Made by a program: the position numbers and the translations under genes. A stretch of 64,000 nucleotides of DNA from Rhodamnia argentea (taxonomy: Eukaryota; Streptophyta; Magnoliopsida; Myrtales; Myrtaceae), in assembly GCF_020921035.1 (NCBI RefSeq), contig NC_063158.1, positions 7,298,001 to 7,362,000 on the forward strand. The letters run 5' to 3'. Below are positions 33,235 through 44,800 of the stretch, one piece after another. Below the pieces are notes generated by a model. It searched no databases. It saw only the letters and a list, made by a program, of their open reading frames with translations, and was not told the DNA's origin. The number at the start of each line of letters is the position of its first letter. Positions within the stretch are counted from its first letter, which is position 1.

Positions 33235-33385
33235 GACAGGGACATGGGTGTAAGAAACCGAGGTCTGATCGCATATTCTTCGCAAAAACTTCGTAGCTAA
33301 TAATATAATTAATTTGAGCAGAAATTGTACTTGTGTGGAGACTGCAGAGTCAGTATGCTACGCATCACCGGTCAATACGAACAAA
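33235..33385 (+). repeat. Diverged duplicate of 30711-30836
   Basis: It shares ordered words with 30711-30836 and lies just upstream of the SAUR relic. Confidence 0.7.
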
Positions 33386-33937
33386 AAAAAAAAAAAAGTC
33401 CAATTTTTGCTGCTGGCTGCACAACACATCGGTCCCCTACAACTTCGTGGCGTCCTAGAATTGTCAGATTCTTTTGTTGTTGGTTGATTTGTATTCGGGT
33501 CTTCGGATCTGGGGACCCGAGAATACCGAGAGCGAAGGTTCGGGTCACTGCGCGCGAGAGAGAGAGAGAGAGGGGGACGGCTTCTGCTCTGAGCGACTTC
33601 TAGTTCTAGACCTGGTCGGTCGCTTCCTAGAAAGCCGAAGACTATTTCCACCGAAATGAACAATTCCACCTCTTTTATTTTTTACTTTTACCCCTACTGA
33701 TTATTTCACCCTTTTGATGCATATAAATTTTAAATTGTTGGTTTCCCATTTTTCTGTGAACTTTTCGATCGGCTAAATATTTGATGCCACAGAATCGAGA
33801 GGTTATGAAATTTAAAAGAGCTTGAATTACGCGGCTTTCGATTCTAGGGCACGCTCAAGACGGACATGCATATATATACGTAAGGTAATGTACGTTCTTA
33901 AGAGAGGTAAGGCGTAACGTACGGACTAAATGGGGCA
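33386..33937. other. Intergenic, no gene recognised
   Basis: This contains a short GA run at 33556-33572 and otherwise AT-rich sequence. No coding similarity was seen. Confidence 0.4.
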
Positions 33938-34495
33938 AGATTGTCCAAAATGTGGTAAATCTATTGTACAATGACTAATTTTTAGTCTCAAACCTTTCAA
34001 TTATGTCAATTTAGTCTTAACTCTTTTGAACACTTATCAATTTATTTCTAAATCTTCTAACGGATTACCAATGTAGTCCTTCATGTTAATTTGGCCAAAA
34101 ATCATTAAGGTGATGGTCCAATTAGGACCGGCCATCCAACATGACTCGACTGGCATTAAGATTAACATTTTTCTAAATCTTTTTGGTGATATTTTTATTT
34201 TTCTATTTCTTTCTTTTCTTTTTTGTTTCTTTCAAGCCCATGCCACTAGGTGAGAGGGTCAGCGGACCCTTGGGTAGGCCCCAGCTGGACCCTAGGCAAG
34301 GGCCACAAAGCCTTTGTTGGCTGCGAGCGAGGGCTCGCAATGCCCTCACTTGATCTGCGTGAGGAAAGGGCGTTGCAGGCCTCGATATGGTCGGCGAGGG
34401 CCCAATCTAGGGCATCGTGAGAGCTCGCGGGCCACAATGAGAGTTGCGACCCTTGCCCAGGGCCGACGGGGGTTGCTAGCCATCACCTAGTGCCC
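33938..34495. repeat. Inverted-repeat element with GC-rich core, right arm missing
   Basis: The left end GGCAAGATTGTCCAAAATG is followed by ATGTCAATTTAGTC and AATTTGGCC words, then a T-rich shoulder and a GC-rich core from about 34235 to 34490 (GGGTCAGCGGACCC, GGGCTCGCAATGCCC). The sequence then runs into the GOS12 upstream region without the expected right arm. Confidence 0.6.
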
Positions 34496-34614
34496 GGCAG
34501 CTCCATTGACTCTTTGAACCCAAAAAGGGGAAAAATTTTGTTTCAAAATGATCAAGTCGAGCTCGAGTTTGCTTTAATCAAAGGCTTGACCCGACCCGAT
34601 AAAGGCCCACGTCT

Positions 34615-34617
<3 letters not shown>

Positions 34618-34649
<32 letters not shown>
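34618..34649. repeat. (CT)n microsatellite upstream of GOS12
   Basis: About 16 CT units lie roughly 280 bp before the GOS12 start codon. CT runs in plant promoters and leaders often lie close to transcription starts. Confidence 0.95.
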
Positions 34650-34653
<4 letters not shown>

Positions 34654-34929
34654 CCGGCTCTGGCTCGCCCTCTCGCTGGCCTTCAACGAATCGAACAAGG
34701 CGAGAGAGAAAAATGAACCAGCGGGAGTACAGAGGGAAAGTGAAGATCCAGTGAGTGGTGGAAAAATCTGCGCTTTTGACTAGCCGCCCAAGTTTTACGT
34801 GGGAAGCGAGATGGCGGAGTGAGCAATCGCGCCCCAAGGTGTCCGCCATTGCGTCGTCGCGGGTGTCCGCGGGAGGACGAGAGCGATCGGGGAGTTTTCC
34901 TCTGGGAGGATCTGGAGTCGGAGATCCCG

Positions 34930-37900
34930 ATGGTGGGCGATTCGAGCCTGGAGTTGCAGGAGTCTGGCTGGGAGGAGCTGAGGAAGGAGGCGAGGACGAT
35001 CGAGGGCGATCTCGATGTCAAGCTCTCTTCCTATGCTAAGCTCGGGGCTAGGTTCTCGCAAGGAGGTTGTCTTCAATCTCTCTTCACTGTTTGCGATTCG
35101 TTGTGGTGGCAATTGTTCTTCTTTCCCTTGCGCATTTTCGTAGCTCCGCAAGTTTCGGAATTGGCGGTTGCTAGATTGAGATCGCTTTGCGGGTTTGAGG
35201 TCGTTAGTGTTGCCGAAACCTTGAAGGACCTGTTGTCAATCTGAGTGAAATCGCTTTTGTAGAATTTATATTTGGTGCTGATTGTAATAGTTCGAGTCCT
35301 GAAGCAAGTTGCCATTTTTCTAGTTGAATGATGAAAGATTGAGAAAGAAACAAAGAGAGAGAGGAAGGTGGCGCAAACGTGGAGTTGTATGGCAGCAGCA
35401 ATGTGGCTAGTCATCTGGAACCTGGCAATTGCCGGTTTTCTTGTGTGCTGCAAAGCAACAGATGGGTTGCTGCCTAGTCAAGTTAGAATCTTTCGAAGCA
35501 CTAATTTCACCTTAGGGAAATTTCGGTATGGATACTGTCTGAACGCAATGCGTCGAATAGAATTGGAAAACAGCTCAACAAATTGGTATTTTTAATTCCT
35601 GGCTAGCTATGCGCATGAGATGTCTGTTGGATTCTAATACTTTCAAAGTCCTCCTTGGTCCTCTGTCCGACTTAAGCAAGAAAGACTGCATTTCATCTTT
35701 CATAGTTCTCCCTGGTTCTGTCTCAAGTACAAGAATGGGTCTCGATTTTCATTTGGCTCGGTATTTTCTGTTTGAAGTTGCTTTTACTAGTTTAGGATTT
35801 TAAAAACACTGCTACAGGTCCTATTGTTGTATTGCAGTTATGTACATTGAATTCCCTACTTTATCTTCATTGGTTGCTTATTCATCCTAGATGGTCCTGT
35901 CTTTAAATGACAAGCGAAATGATCTGCAAATCAAATATAACATATTTCGGGGAACAGGATTAGTTGTCATTCCCATCACAATGATTGGCAACATTGGTTA
36001 TGAAACTGTTCTATTTGTCAATTCTCTAACTTTATCTCGGCTGGTTTACCTAATCAGTATGGGGTTGCTCACATTGACTTAATCTTTTATTATGACTATG
36101 CCGTCTTTCTTGAAGTCCAACAAGCCATTTTATCTGCTCCTATTCTTTTGTATTCCTCACATATTTGTAATGCCGAATGCTAACATTGTGTTTCTATATC
36201 TGTTTTTCTGTTCTTTGCTTCCTACGTGTTCTTTTAGATGCAACTTATTGGTAGCATTGCCAGATTCTTAATGAATAAAGCTTCAATTCTTAACTATCTC
36301 TGATATTGAGTTGTTCAGGTTATGTAGACACCGGGTCACCACCTATTGGGTCCAGCAGATCAGGGAAGTCAATGGAAATGGAGATCCAGTCGTTGCTCGA
36401 GAAACTATTAGACACAAATGAGGCTATGAGTAGATGCGCTGCATCTGCTACTCCCACTACCTCAGTAACTCAGAAGTTGGCAAGACATAGAGACATCCTT
36501 CATGAGTTTACCCAGGTTTCCTTTGTTTATACTTTTCCAATTCCAACGTTTAAGAAAATATACTATATCTTCACATTGGCGAGCATTACATGCCATAAGA
36601 GATGTGATTGGTGGGACTAAGATATACTACAAACTTGTGCCTGGTAGTCTTTAACTTTTTGAAAAATTCTTTGGTAGTAGACCTTATTGCTTTCTGAAAG
36701 TAGCATCCAACTTGGATCCCTCCCTAGTTAAAGATAATTTGATGCCATGAAATTGCTGGCTGTTGGTGCAAGCTTCCAGCAATATGCTTTGCCCCTTGTG
36801 TTACTAAGATTGACAATCCGCAGATCTTTATTTCATACTACAAAACATTTCTGTTAAAAACAAGGGATGTATGTATTTTTGTTGTCTATTCTGTTTGAGA
36901 GGATGTACAACATTTTCTTCAAATTAATCTTTGAGTTCTTATGGTTTTTGAATGGGTCATCTTTCAAAAAGACGTATTTTTCAGTATAAAAAATTTCCAC
37001 TCATAGGTGATTATAGGGTTACCATGACATGGTTCAAATTAATTTCATCTAGGCCATCTACTTGGGTTTCAACTTGTTATTTACCTAGTTGCTGAGGTTA
37101 GTGGGATGTTATGCTCTGCGATTACTTCTTTAAGTTGGGTTTCCTTGTCATAAAATAATAAGTAACCACGTGATTTACGACTTAAACATCTCCTTCTCAA
37201 TGCCATTGGGTGGGAAAAGATGGATGGCCAACGGTCTGGACTTTGTTGGCCTGCTTCTGACTTCTTGTTCTCATTAACTTGATTAACAAGTTCATGGGAT
37301 TTCATTCGTTTACTTCTAATATTGCTTATGCGGCTGGTAAAAAATGGTTCTAGGTAGCTGCATTAAATTCAAATAAATACCAAGCATGCTCCACGTTTCT
37401 TCTGTTGAAGACAGTGTTGACAATTTATAGGCTTGATTTCTCTGTAAAGGTCGAAAGTATCGGAGAGTTGCATCTGTTTCATGCATAGAGGTTTCAGTTG
37501 CAGGGTCTGAATTTGCTGAACTTCTCTAGCATTCTTTCAACAAAGATAAATGCATCTTTAGGCCTTTCGTTTCTTAGTTATTTCATCCATGCAGTTATGG
37601 CTTGTCATCCAGTTGACGTATTTGGATTCTTGATCAAGTAGATTACTACAAAAGTGCCTGGAAGATGTGGAAGATTGAATTTGCTAAGCTTTAAAGTTCT
37701 GCCACTTGAAAGATTCTTCATTTTAATTTCTCCCATGGGAAACAATTTTTTTGGGTGTACATGTTGCCTATTTTTATAGGTATTAGCATTGTGGAGGGGC
37801 AGAATTCTTATGTTCCAGATTGTTCTTTTTAGTCTTTTTTCCCTATACATATTTATATATTTTTATTGTTATGTAATTATTTCTTTTCTCCTAATCAGTC

Positions 37901-39970
37901 TTGCTTTTATTTTATTTATTTTTGGGTTCATCGACTGCTGACCCCGACTAGTTTGGGATAAAGGTGATGTCGATGTACATGTTGCCTATTTTTGAAACAA
38001 ACAAAAGCATAACTAGTTCTTCCTTCTTACTATAACCATTTTTTTAGGTGTAAGCTACTCAGTATGTTGCATTTGTCACTTGTTGAAGTAACAAAAACAA
38101 CATATATGCTGCTGTATAATCAATATTTCATTAACCAAAAAGTATGACCTGTCCAACTGTAAATTTCTGTTTGTTAGGAGTTCAGACGAATCAAGGGAAA
38201 CATCATCTCAATGAGGGAACATGCAGAACTTCTCAGTTCTGTCAGGGATGACATTAGTGAGTATAAGGTGAGCATCTATAAGATCCTACTTCACTTACAT
38301 CTGAACATGCTTGGTTTTCTTTTTTCCTTTTCTGTTTTTGGGACCTTAGACCTCTCTAATTTGCTTCCTTGCAGGCTTCTGGGAGTATGTCACCAAGAGT
38401 GCAGTTACTAAGAGAAAGAGCTGCAATTCATGGAAGCATATCCCATGTAAGTCTTGTTGCATCTCTTTTGTCATAGTACATATGTACAAAAAAGGATGTT
38501 CCTTTATGTGTGCCAATCAAAGTGTTTTTTGTCTTGTTTATTTACTCAAGATTGGATAAGATGATAGCAGACAGTAAACATTAAGATTTGTGAATTAATA
38601 TGCCAAGTGATGGTTGATTTTGAAGGGCAGCAATGTTGCCAAATTTACTCAGTTTGATTACAGATTTATAATGAAAAGGAAGATCAAAATTTTAAGTGTC
38701 TTTAAAGTATATGAAAAGCCACTTAAGTGAAAGTTTGCGCCACATAATCTGAAATGGGGATGAGTAGCTAGACAAGTATACAATTTATTGGATCAAGTGT
38801 CTGGTTTATACAGATTCTATTTGATGCTGTAATACGAAAAGCTTTGCCTGCGGAATTTAGCTTGGGTTCCTCCAATAGAATCTGCAACTCTGCCTGAAGG
38901 ATAAATGCACATATGTTAGTTTTGATTTGTTTGAGACACTTTAAGAATTCTTTGAATGACATATTTGTCTGTCTGTCTGTCTGTTGTACTCCTATAAGAG
39001 ATTTGTATTTGTCCATTAGTCAATTCCAAGTTTCCCCTCCTCGACCTTTAAGGATACTGGGTTTTGGCAGTTGCTGTTCATTTAAGGGAATTATCATGTG
39101 GATGCAGCTAGTGTGCACCATGTTGTGTGTTCTTGCTTTTTACACTTGCGCATATGAACGCTTGTTGACATCTACGTATATAGACTGCTCATGGCAGACC
39201 AATATACCTCTTGCAATGACTGCCAACCTGGAAGAAGTTATCATGATCCCTTGTTCCCTCCTTCCCTCGGATGAGCAATTTTCTTTCTCTTCTTTCGTTT
39301 TTGTGGTGGCCAATCGTTTCAAGCATCAGATATTCTTTCAGGGCAGTTCAATAACTTACTGGTAAATTGTTGTTTACATGTATGCAGTTATACTTATGAA
39401 TGTACGTGCAGATGCATAAACTTGCTTGAATGTATCTCTATATGCATACTACGCGTGTTTCATCTGTATGATCGTACTGATTTTCGGTTTCTAGATGGAT
39501 AGGAATCAAATTTGAGAGGGACCTGATAAAGGAATAGTCTGATGTTCTCTCCCTCGAGATTATTGCTCTGAGGCTTGTTTAAATGGCTATAAGTTTTCCC
39601 AATGTGCTGGTGGTTGTATAATGTACCCTCTTGATGATAGTTTATATTTGCTTTTGCACAGATAGATGATGTGATTAGCCAAGCTCAAACAACAAGAGCA
39701 GCTCTAGGCTCTCAGAGGTCCCTCTTTGGGGATGTTCAAGGGAAAGTGAAGGTCTTAAGCGACAAGTTCCCTGTAATTCGTGGCCTCCTAGGTACTTGGA
39801 TAACCATCACCAAAACTTTTCTGCCCTATTTTCATTGTGATTATTTATTAAGCTTATGAGTGGTTAATGCAGGCTCAATAAGAAGGCGGCGATCGAGAGA
39901 CACTCTTATTCTCTCTGCCGTTATTGCTGCCTGTACATTGTTCCTTATAATCTATTGGCTCTCAAAATAG
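34930..39970 (+). CDS. GOS12: Golgi SNARE 12-type protein (GOS12 / Golgi SNAP receptor complex member 1)
   Basis: Six exons: 34930-35065, 36319-36515, 38178-38267, 38375-38446, 39662-39791 and 39873-39970, all GT-AG, giving 240 residues. This matches the length of plant GOS12. The protein begins MVGDSSLELQESGWEELR. It has long helical stretches including LARHRDILHEFTQ, a Qb-type SNARE coil around LLRERAAIHGSISHIDDVI, and KFPVIRGLLGSIRRRRSRD, and ends with one membrane span (about 220-237, LILSAVIAACTLFLIIYWL). It is a tail-anchored SNARE for traffic at and within the Golgi. An in-frame ATG at 34819 would add 37 residues with no family match, so 34930 is preferred. Introns 1, 2 and 4 exceed 1.2 kb. 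Confidence 0.97.
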
Positions 39971-41380
39971 TCCGAAAGTGATATCAACGCATAAAAATCA
40001 GAAGTTATCTGCTATTTTAGGAATTTTGCTTCTGTAATTTGCTCTAGCATATTCTTTCTTTTGGACCTTGTGATACACGGTTTGTGACTTTCTGCTGTTA
40101 GTGAAGATTATTCTTGCGTAAAAATTACTGTCTATCCAGCATCATCGAGATGGTTGGGATTTCATAACCATGGACCACGGGCAACTTGGCATTCACTTAT
40201 GAACCAAAAAGAGCGGGGTAGCGAAGTAGCATCGGCTTTCTAACTATTCGTTAGGAGAGTTCACGGAGTGGAATGGTGGTTTCTTGTCATATGTCCATGA
40301 ATCAATTACCCCGACTGTTCGTAGCTCTGATATTTACTAGCCATGTTGAATCTGCATTTACCTTGCATTTTAGCAGGCTGACATGTACAATGACAGTTCA
40401 TCAAGCAATATCTTTTTCTTTGCACTGCTCTGTGATTCCCGTATGATGCATGTGACTTCCATGTGTTTTGCTTGTTCCAACGCTTCCATGGGTTCCACAA
40501 TTTAATGTTCGGGTCACTCTTCTGCCTGGCTCTTGTGGTCCAAAATACTTTCTGGACACACGGTAAGGAAGATTTTTGGTATTTTTGCCTTTTTTACGAT
40601 TTCAGACTTTCGGTTATGAGCTATAACATTCATGCAGCGCCTCGTTATGCACGTCATTTGCCCTAGGCTTTCCATCCTAGTGATGAAGTTAGTGCGTTGG
40701 ATCAGACCAATCGAAATGCTGAGCGAGTCTCGTCGGACAAACATGATAGCTGATTTTGCAAATGTAGCATTCTCGAACTTGTTGGTATTCCATTTTAAGA
40801 AGAGAAAAATGCTTTGATGTGCTGCAACGCGAGTATCGCTGGCACTTTCACTTGGTAGCCGAGCATCGAGCAGGAACCGAAAAGCATCGATGGTGTAGGT
40901 CAATCCCTTTCGAGACGGCTTCAGCCAGAAGCACAAAAGGGCGTCGCGAGGCTTTCTGTGTTTGCGGTTCTTGCTTACGACTAGTCTGTGTTTTACTGTG
41001 AAGAAACGTCGAACTTGGCTCATCGTATATCTTCAATCCTCTGCATAGTATAGTTATGCTGCTCATGTATCTCGAGTAGTGTCCCTAATTCCCTCCCTCC
41101 AAACCACTAGCGGCTCGCATCTTTCTTAGTTTTGTAACTGCTCTATTTTTTTTCTTCTTATTTTATCAGTCTTAACTACTTAAATATTGCCCCTAAATAG
41201 TTGTTTTCCTCGTAAATATACTAAGTTGTATTTGAAGAAAGGGCATAAACTTTTCACTCTATCATATAAACAACATATCTATTTTCTTAGCACCTCATTT
41301 TTAGGTATTTCATTTCATATTTGATTTGGTTCTCATGGTTAATTGTAAGTCTACGAAATCATATAGATAGGGAGTGGTTT
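39971..41380. other. GOS12 3' region and intergenic DNA
   Basis: The first 150 bp or so are probably 3' UTR. Overlapping open frames on both strands between 40500 and 41070 have no family resemblance and look like chance. Confidence 0.4.
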
Positions 41381-41819
41381 GGGAAAATTACCAAAAAAGT
41401 CATAAATCTATTGAGATTGTGCCAATTGAGTCATAATCTTTTGCATTTGTTCCAATTCAGTCCATCCGGTAAACTTTGGCCAACTAATATTGATGTGGCA
41501 ACTTTAAATAATATTTAATATGTTTCAAATTTTTTATATTTATTTTTTTTCTATCTTTTTCTTCTTTTTTCTTCTCCTTCTTCCTCCCGTCAGTAGGCAA
41601 AAAACTTTGAAAAATATTTAATATTATTTAAAATTGTCTCGTCAGTGCTGGTAGCGCCATGTCAACGCGGGCAACGCCATATCAGTGCCGGCAAACCAAA
41701 TTTGGATGGATGGACTGAATTAAGACAAATGCAAAAGGTTCATGACTCAATTGAAACAAAAATGTTTTGGACTGAATTGGTATTATTGCAATAGGTTTAT
41801 GACTTTTGGTAATTTTCCC
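41381..41819. repeat. Short inverted-repeat element (MITE-like)
   Basis: The element is 439 bp, with the left end GGGAAAATTACCAAAAAAGT pairing with the right end ACTTTTGGTAATTTTCCC. The inner words CAATTGAGTCATAATC and ATGACTCAATTGAAAC also pair. It has T-rich shoulders but almost no GC-rich core apart from GCCATGTCAACGCGGGC repeats near 41655-41690. It may be a core-less deletion form of the same family. Confidence 0.8.
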
Positions 41820-44800
41820 AAAGTAATTCATACATTTTATATTTCCTTTGTTGTAAATCAAAATTATTAAATCCCTACCAGTCAAAGAAACTATGCAGAA
41901 AATGATGAATTGTCGTCATTTCAGTGAAAGCGACTTTTGATTTTTCAAAAAATATTTTGGATTCGTCAATATGAAATATTTTATATCGAATTTTCATAAT
42001 TAATTCCAATGATAATTTTTTTCCTTCTTTTACCCACTCCATGAAAGAAAGAAACTGATCGCTTTTTCTATCTATATATATCTTTTTAACAAATGAGGCT
42101 AGGTTTAACTCAAAGATGGATTATTTATGATGATAAGTTCAATCTTTAATAGGAATTTATCTAAATAGTGATGTATATATGTATAATACATATATATATA
42201 TGTATATATATATCACACACAAATATTTAGGATTGTTGAACATATCCTCTCTAGTAACTTGAAGATGCAAAGCCAATTCAGTACAAAAAACTTTTTTCTG
42301 TCCAATATTCAGAAACTTGTAAGTAATAAACAAATAAATTTTGCATCCATCCAATAAAAAGAAAATCAAGGGTTAAATTGAATTCTTTCTAAGAGTTTTT
42401 TAGAAACTAATGTAACAACTAAACAAATGACTATTCATGATTTCATGAATGAGTCAATTGTATATCAATTTTTGACTATAGGAATATTATAGTAAAACTT
42501 CTTTCAAAATGATATGATAGGAACCAACGTGTGACTCCAAAGACATGATTAATCGTGGATTCTTGCACCCACCATTTTTCTCGTATAGAAATTAAGGTGA
42601 TTGTGGCTCGAACTCCTTTGTTTTGCTTCATTAGAACCCTCATTTTGTTCCTTAGGTTTGTAGTGCAAGGTGTATGTGAAATAGCTTGGGTAGAGAGAAT
42701 CAATTCCTTTCTCAATCAAATTGAAATGATCCAGTTTGACGTTTGTCTCGGTTTTGATTATTTCCGATGTTATTGTAAATGACAAGATCAAAGTTTCACT
42801 TATTTGAAGAAATTCTTCGATACCAGTGTGACAGAGAAATTATATTATTTTCCACACGATCAATTAATGATAAATGTAAATTGAGTCATTACAAGTGGAA
42901 GCAATTTTTTGCTTCAGAAATTATTTTTGAGCAACTTTCAAAAGTAAAAATGTTACGTCTCTCTAGAAGTAAAATCAGAAAGAGACAATTGGCCACTGCG
43001 ACCGTACGTCCGCTACCGTTGGTCTCCTCTGACCTTTAAATAAAAAACTATTTTTTAAAAAAATAAAAAATAATGATTTTTCACTAAATTTGTATAGCAT
43101 GAAAGTGTTTTATTAATATCATTTTTTTTACGAATTATACGAAATAAATGTTCCATGATTTGGTTAAATAGCATCCCACAAAGACAAAATCATCGCAAAG
43201 TGGACCGAGCAATTGACCCAAGTTGGTTAAATGGCATCCCACAAAATGCATGCATGCTTCTAGTTGTCGATATTCTTCACACCCTTCAAAATACTATGTG
43301 GGATTTGTGAATGTTATTTTTCAGATGCACTTACTTGGAATTTTTCCTTAGGTTCTCAACAATTACCCGACTAAATTGTTGGAAATAATTGATGACAGGT
43401 AATGCTAGGTAATTGAAACTTTCCTGCATCTTTCAAATTTCTTCTTGTTTTTTTCTTGGATAGGTGCGCCCATTCAATTTTTGATGAAATGCCAACTATT
43501 ATTACTTGTGTAATATTAATCATCCAGACCTTGGAGTTTTCTTGACTTTGCAAATTTTTTCAGTGAACTATCATAATTTCTCGGTGGTAGCTGCACTTGT
43601 GCTGAGTAGAAGGGTTGCCTAAGGTCCGACAAGGGCCCTTGGAAAAATCCTAGCATTACCAAGGTCATATAGTAATATTTTCTGCATTTGAATAATAACT
43701 TAAAGATGCATTTCTTTTGTCAATTTGTCAGATTGATGGATTTAACAGGAAAATTTATATGCAATATATGTATAGATGGTACTTAAAGGTAAAGCACAAT
43801 GTTCTAGACAAATTGTGACCGTTTCAAGTTGTGACGACAGAATTGTTGCTTGTCATAAATTAACTTGTCCAATTTGTATGGTTTACTAAATGTATTATGA
43901 TGTCCATATGAACTAATGAAGGTTTAGGCATGGGGAAGGTTTATATACTATGCCAACTGTGACATAAACCAAGCTAGAGGCATAGGCGAGTAAGCACCCG
44001 AGCTACCCGTGCTTTTAGCATGGATATATCAGATCGGCCATCGTATTCATTAATGGAATTTTTTCCATAAAATTGATCCTCATTTGCATAAAACAATTGA
44101 ATGACATATTATACGTAAATCCGTTAGTATTTGCATTTTACTTTTCTCGAATAACATGCATTTTAGGTTAGGATCAATAATTTTTCATAGAAGATTTTGT
44201 ATTAATAATGTTCTAGAAGTAGAAATTTTCCACTGTTAACAAACGAATTTGTGTTCTAGAAGCAGATATTTTATTATGTTATTAAACGCATTTCTCTAAT
44301 CAGAAATTAATTTCTAAAACAGAAGTAGAAAAATCAACTTCTGCTCAGACATATAAGTAAAAAATTCATCTTCTGGTCAGAAGTTAATTTTTGAAGTAGA
44401 AGTGTCGCCATGCACGCCCTAACTCTCATTATTTTGCCTGTTTATGTTATGTTTGCCCTTTTTCTTGTCATCATGCCAACTTCAAAATTCAGAACATTTG
44501 AAAATTAGAAAATGTATAAACATTGTCAATAGGACAGCTAGTTGTTAAATCAAGTTGCACGCGGTACGGCCAGCAGACGTTGACGCTTCATGGGAGGAGG
44601 AGATGGGCAGGGCGGGGCCCGTCGCCTGAGCTGCTCCGACGACTGCATACGGCAGTCGCGGAAACAAAGCAGATTGTTTTGGAATCGCTTTGGCCCCAAA
44701 ACGACAGCAAAAGTCGACTCCTCCTTTGACAAGACGCGACTCCTTTTGGTCCTATCTAATCACGAGTTAACTCAAAGAGAAAGAAAGTAGACAAACGTAT

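Noticed and set aside
40514..41023. Minus-strand 169-codon open frame just after GOS12
   Set aside because: Open frames exist on both strands here, none with family resemblance, and it overlaps the likely 3' region of GOS12.
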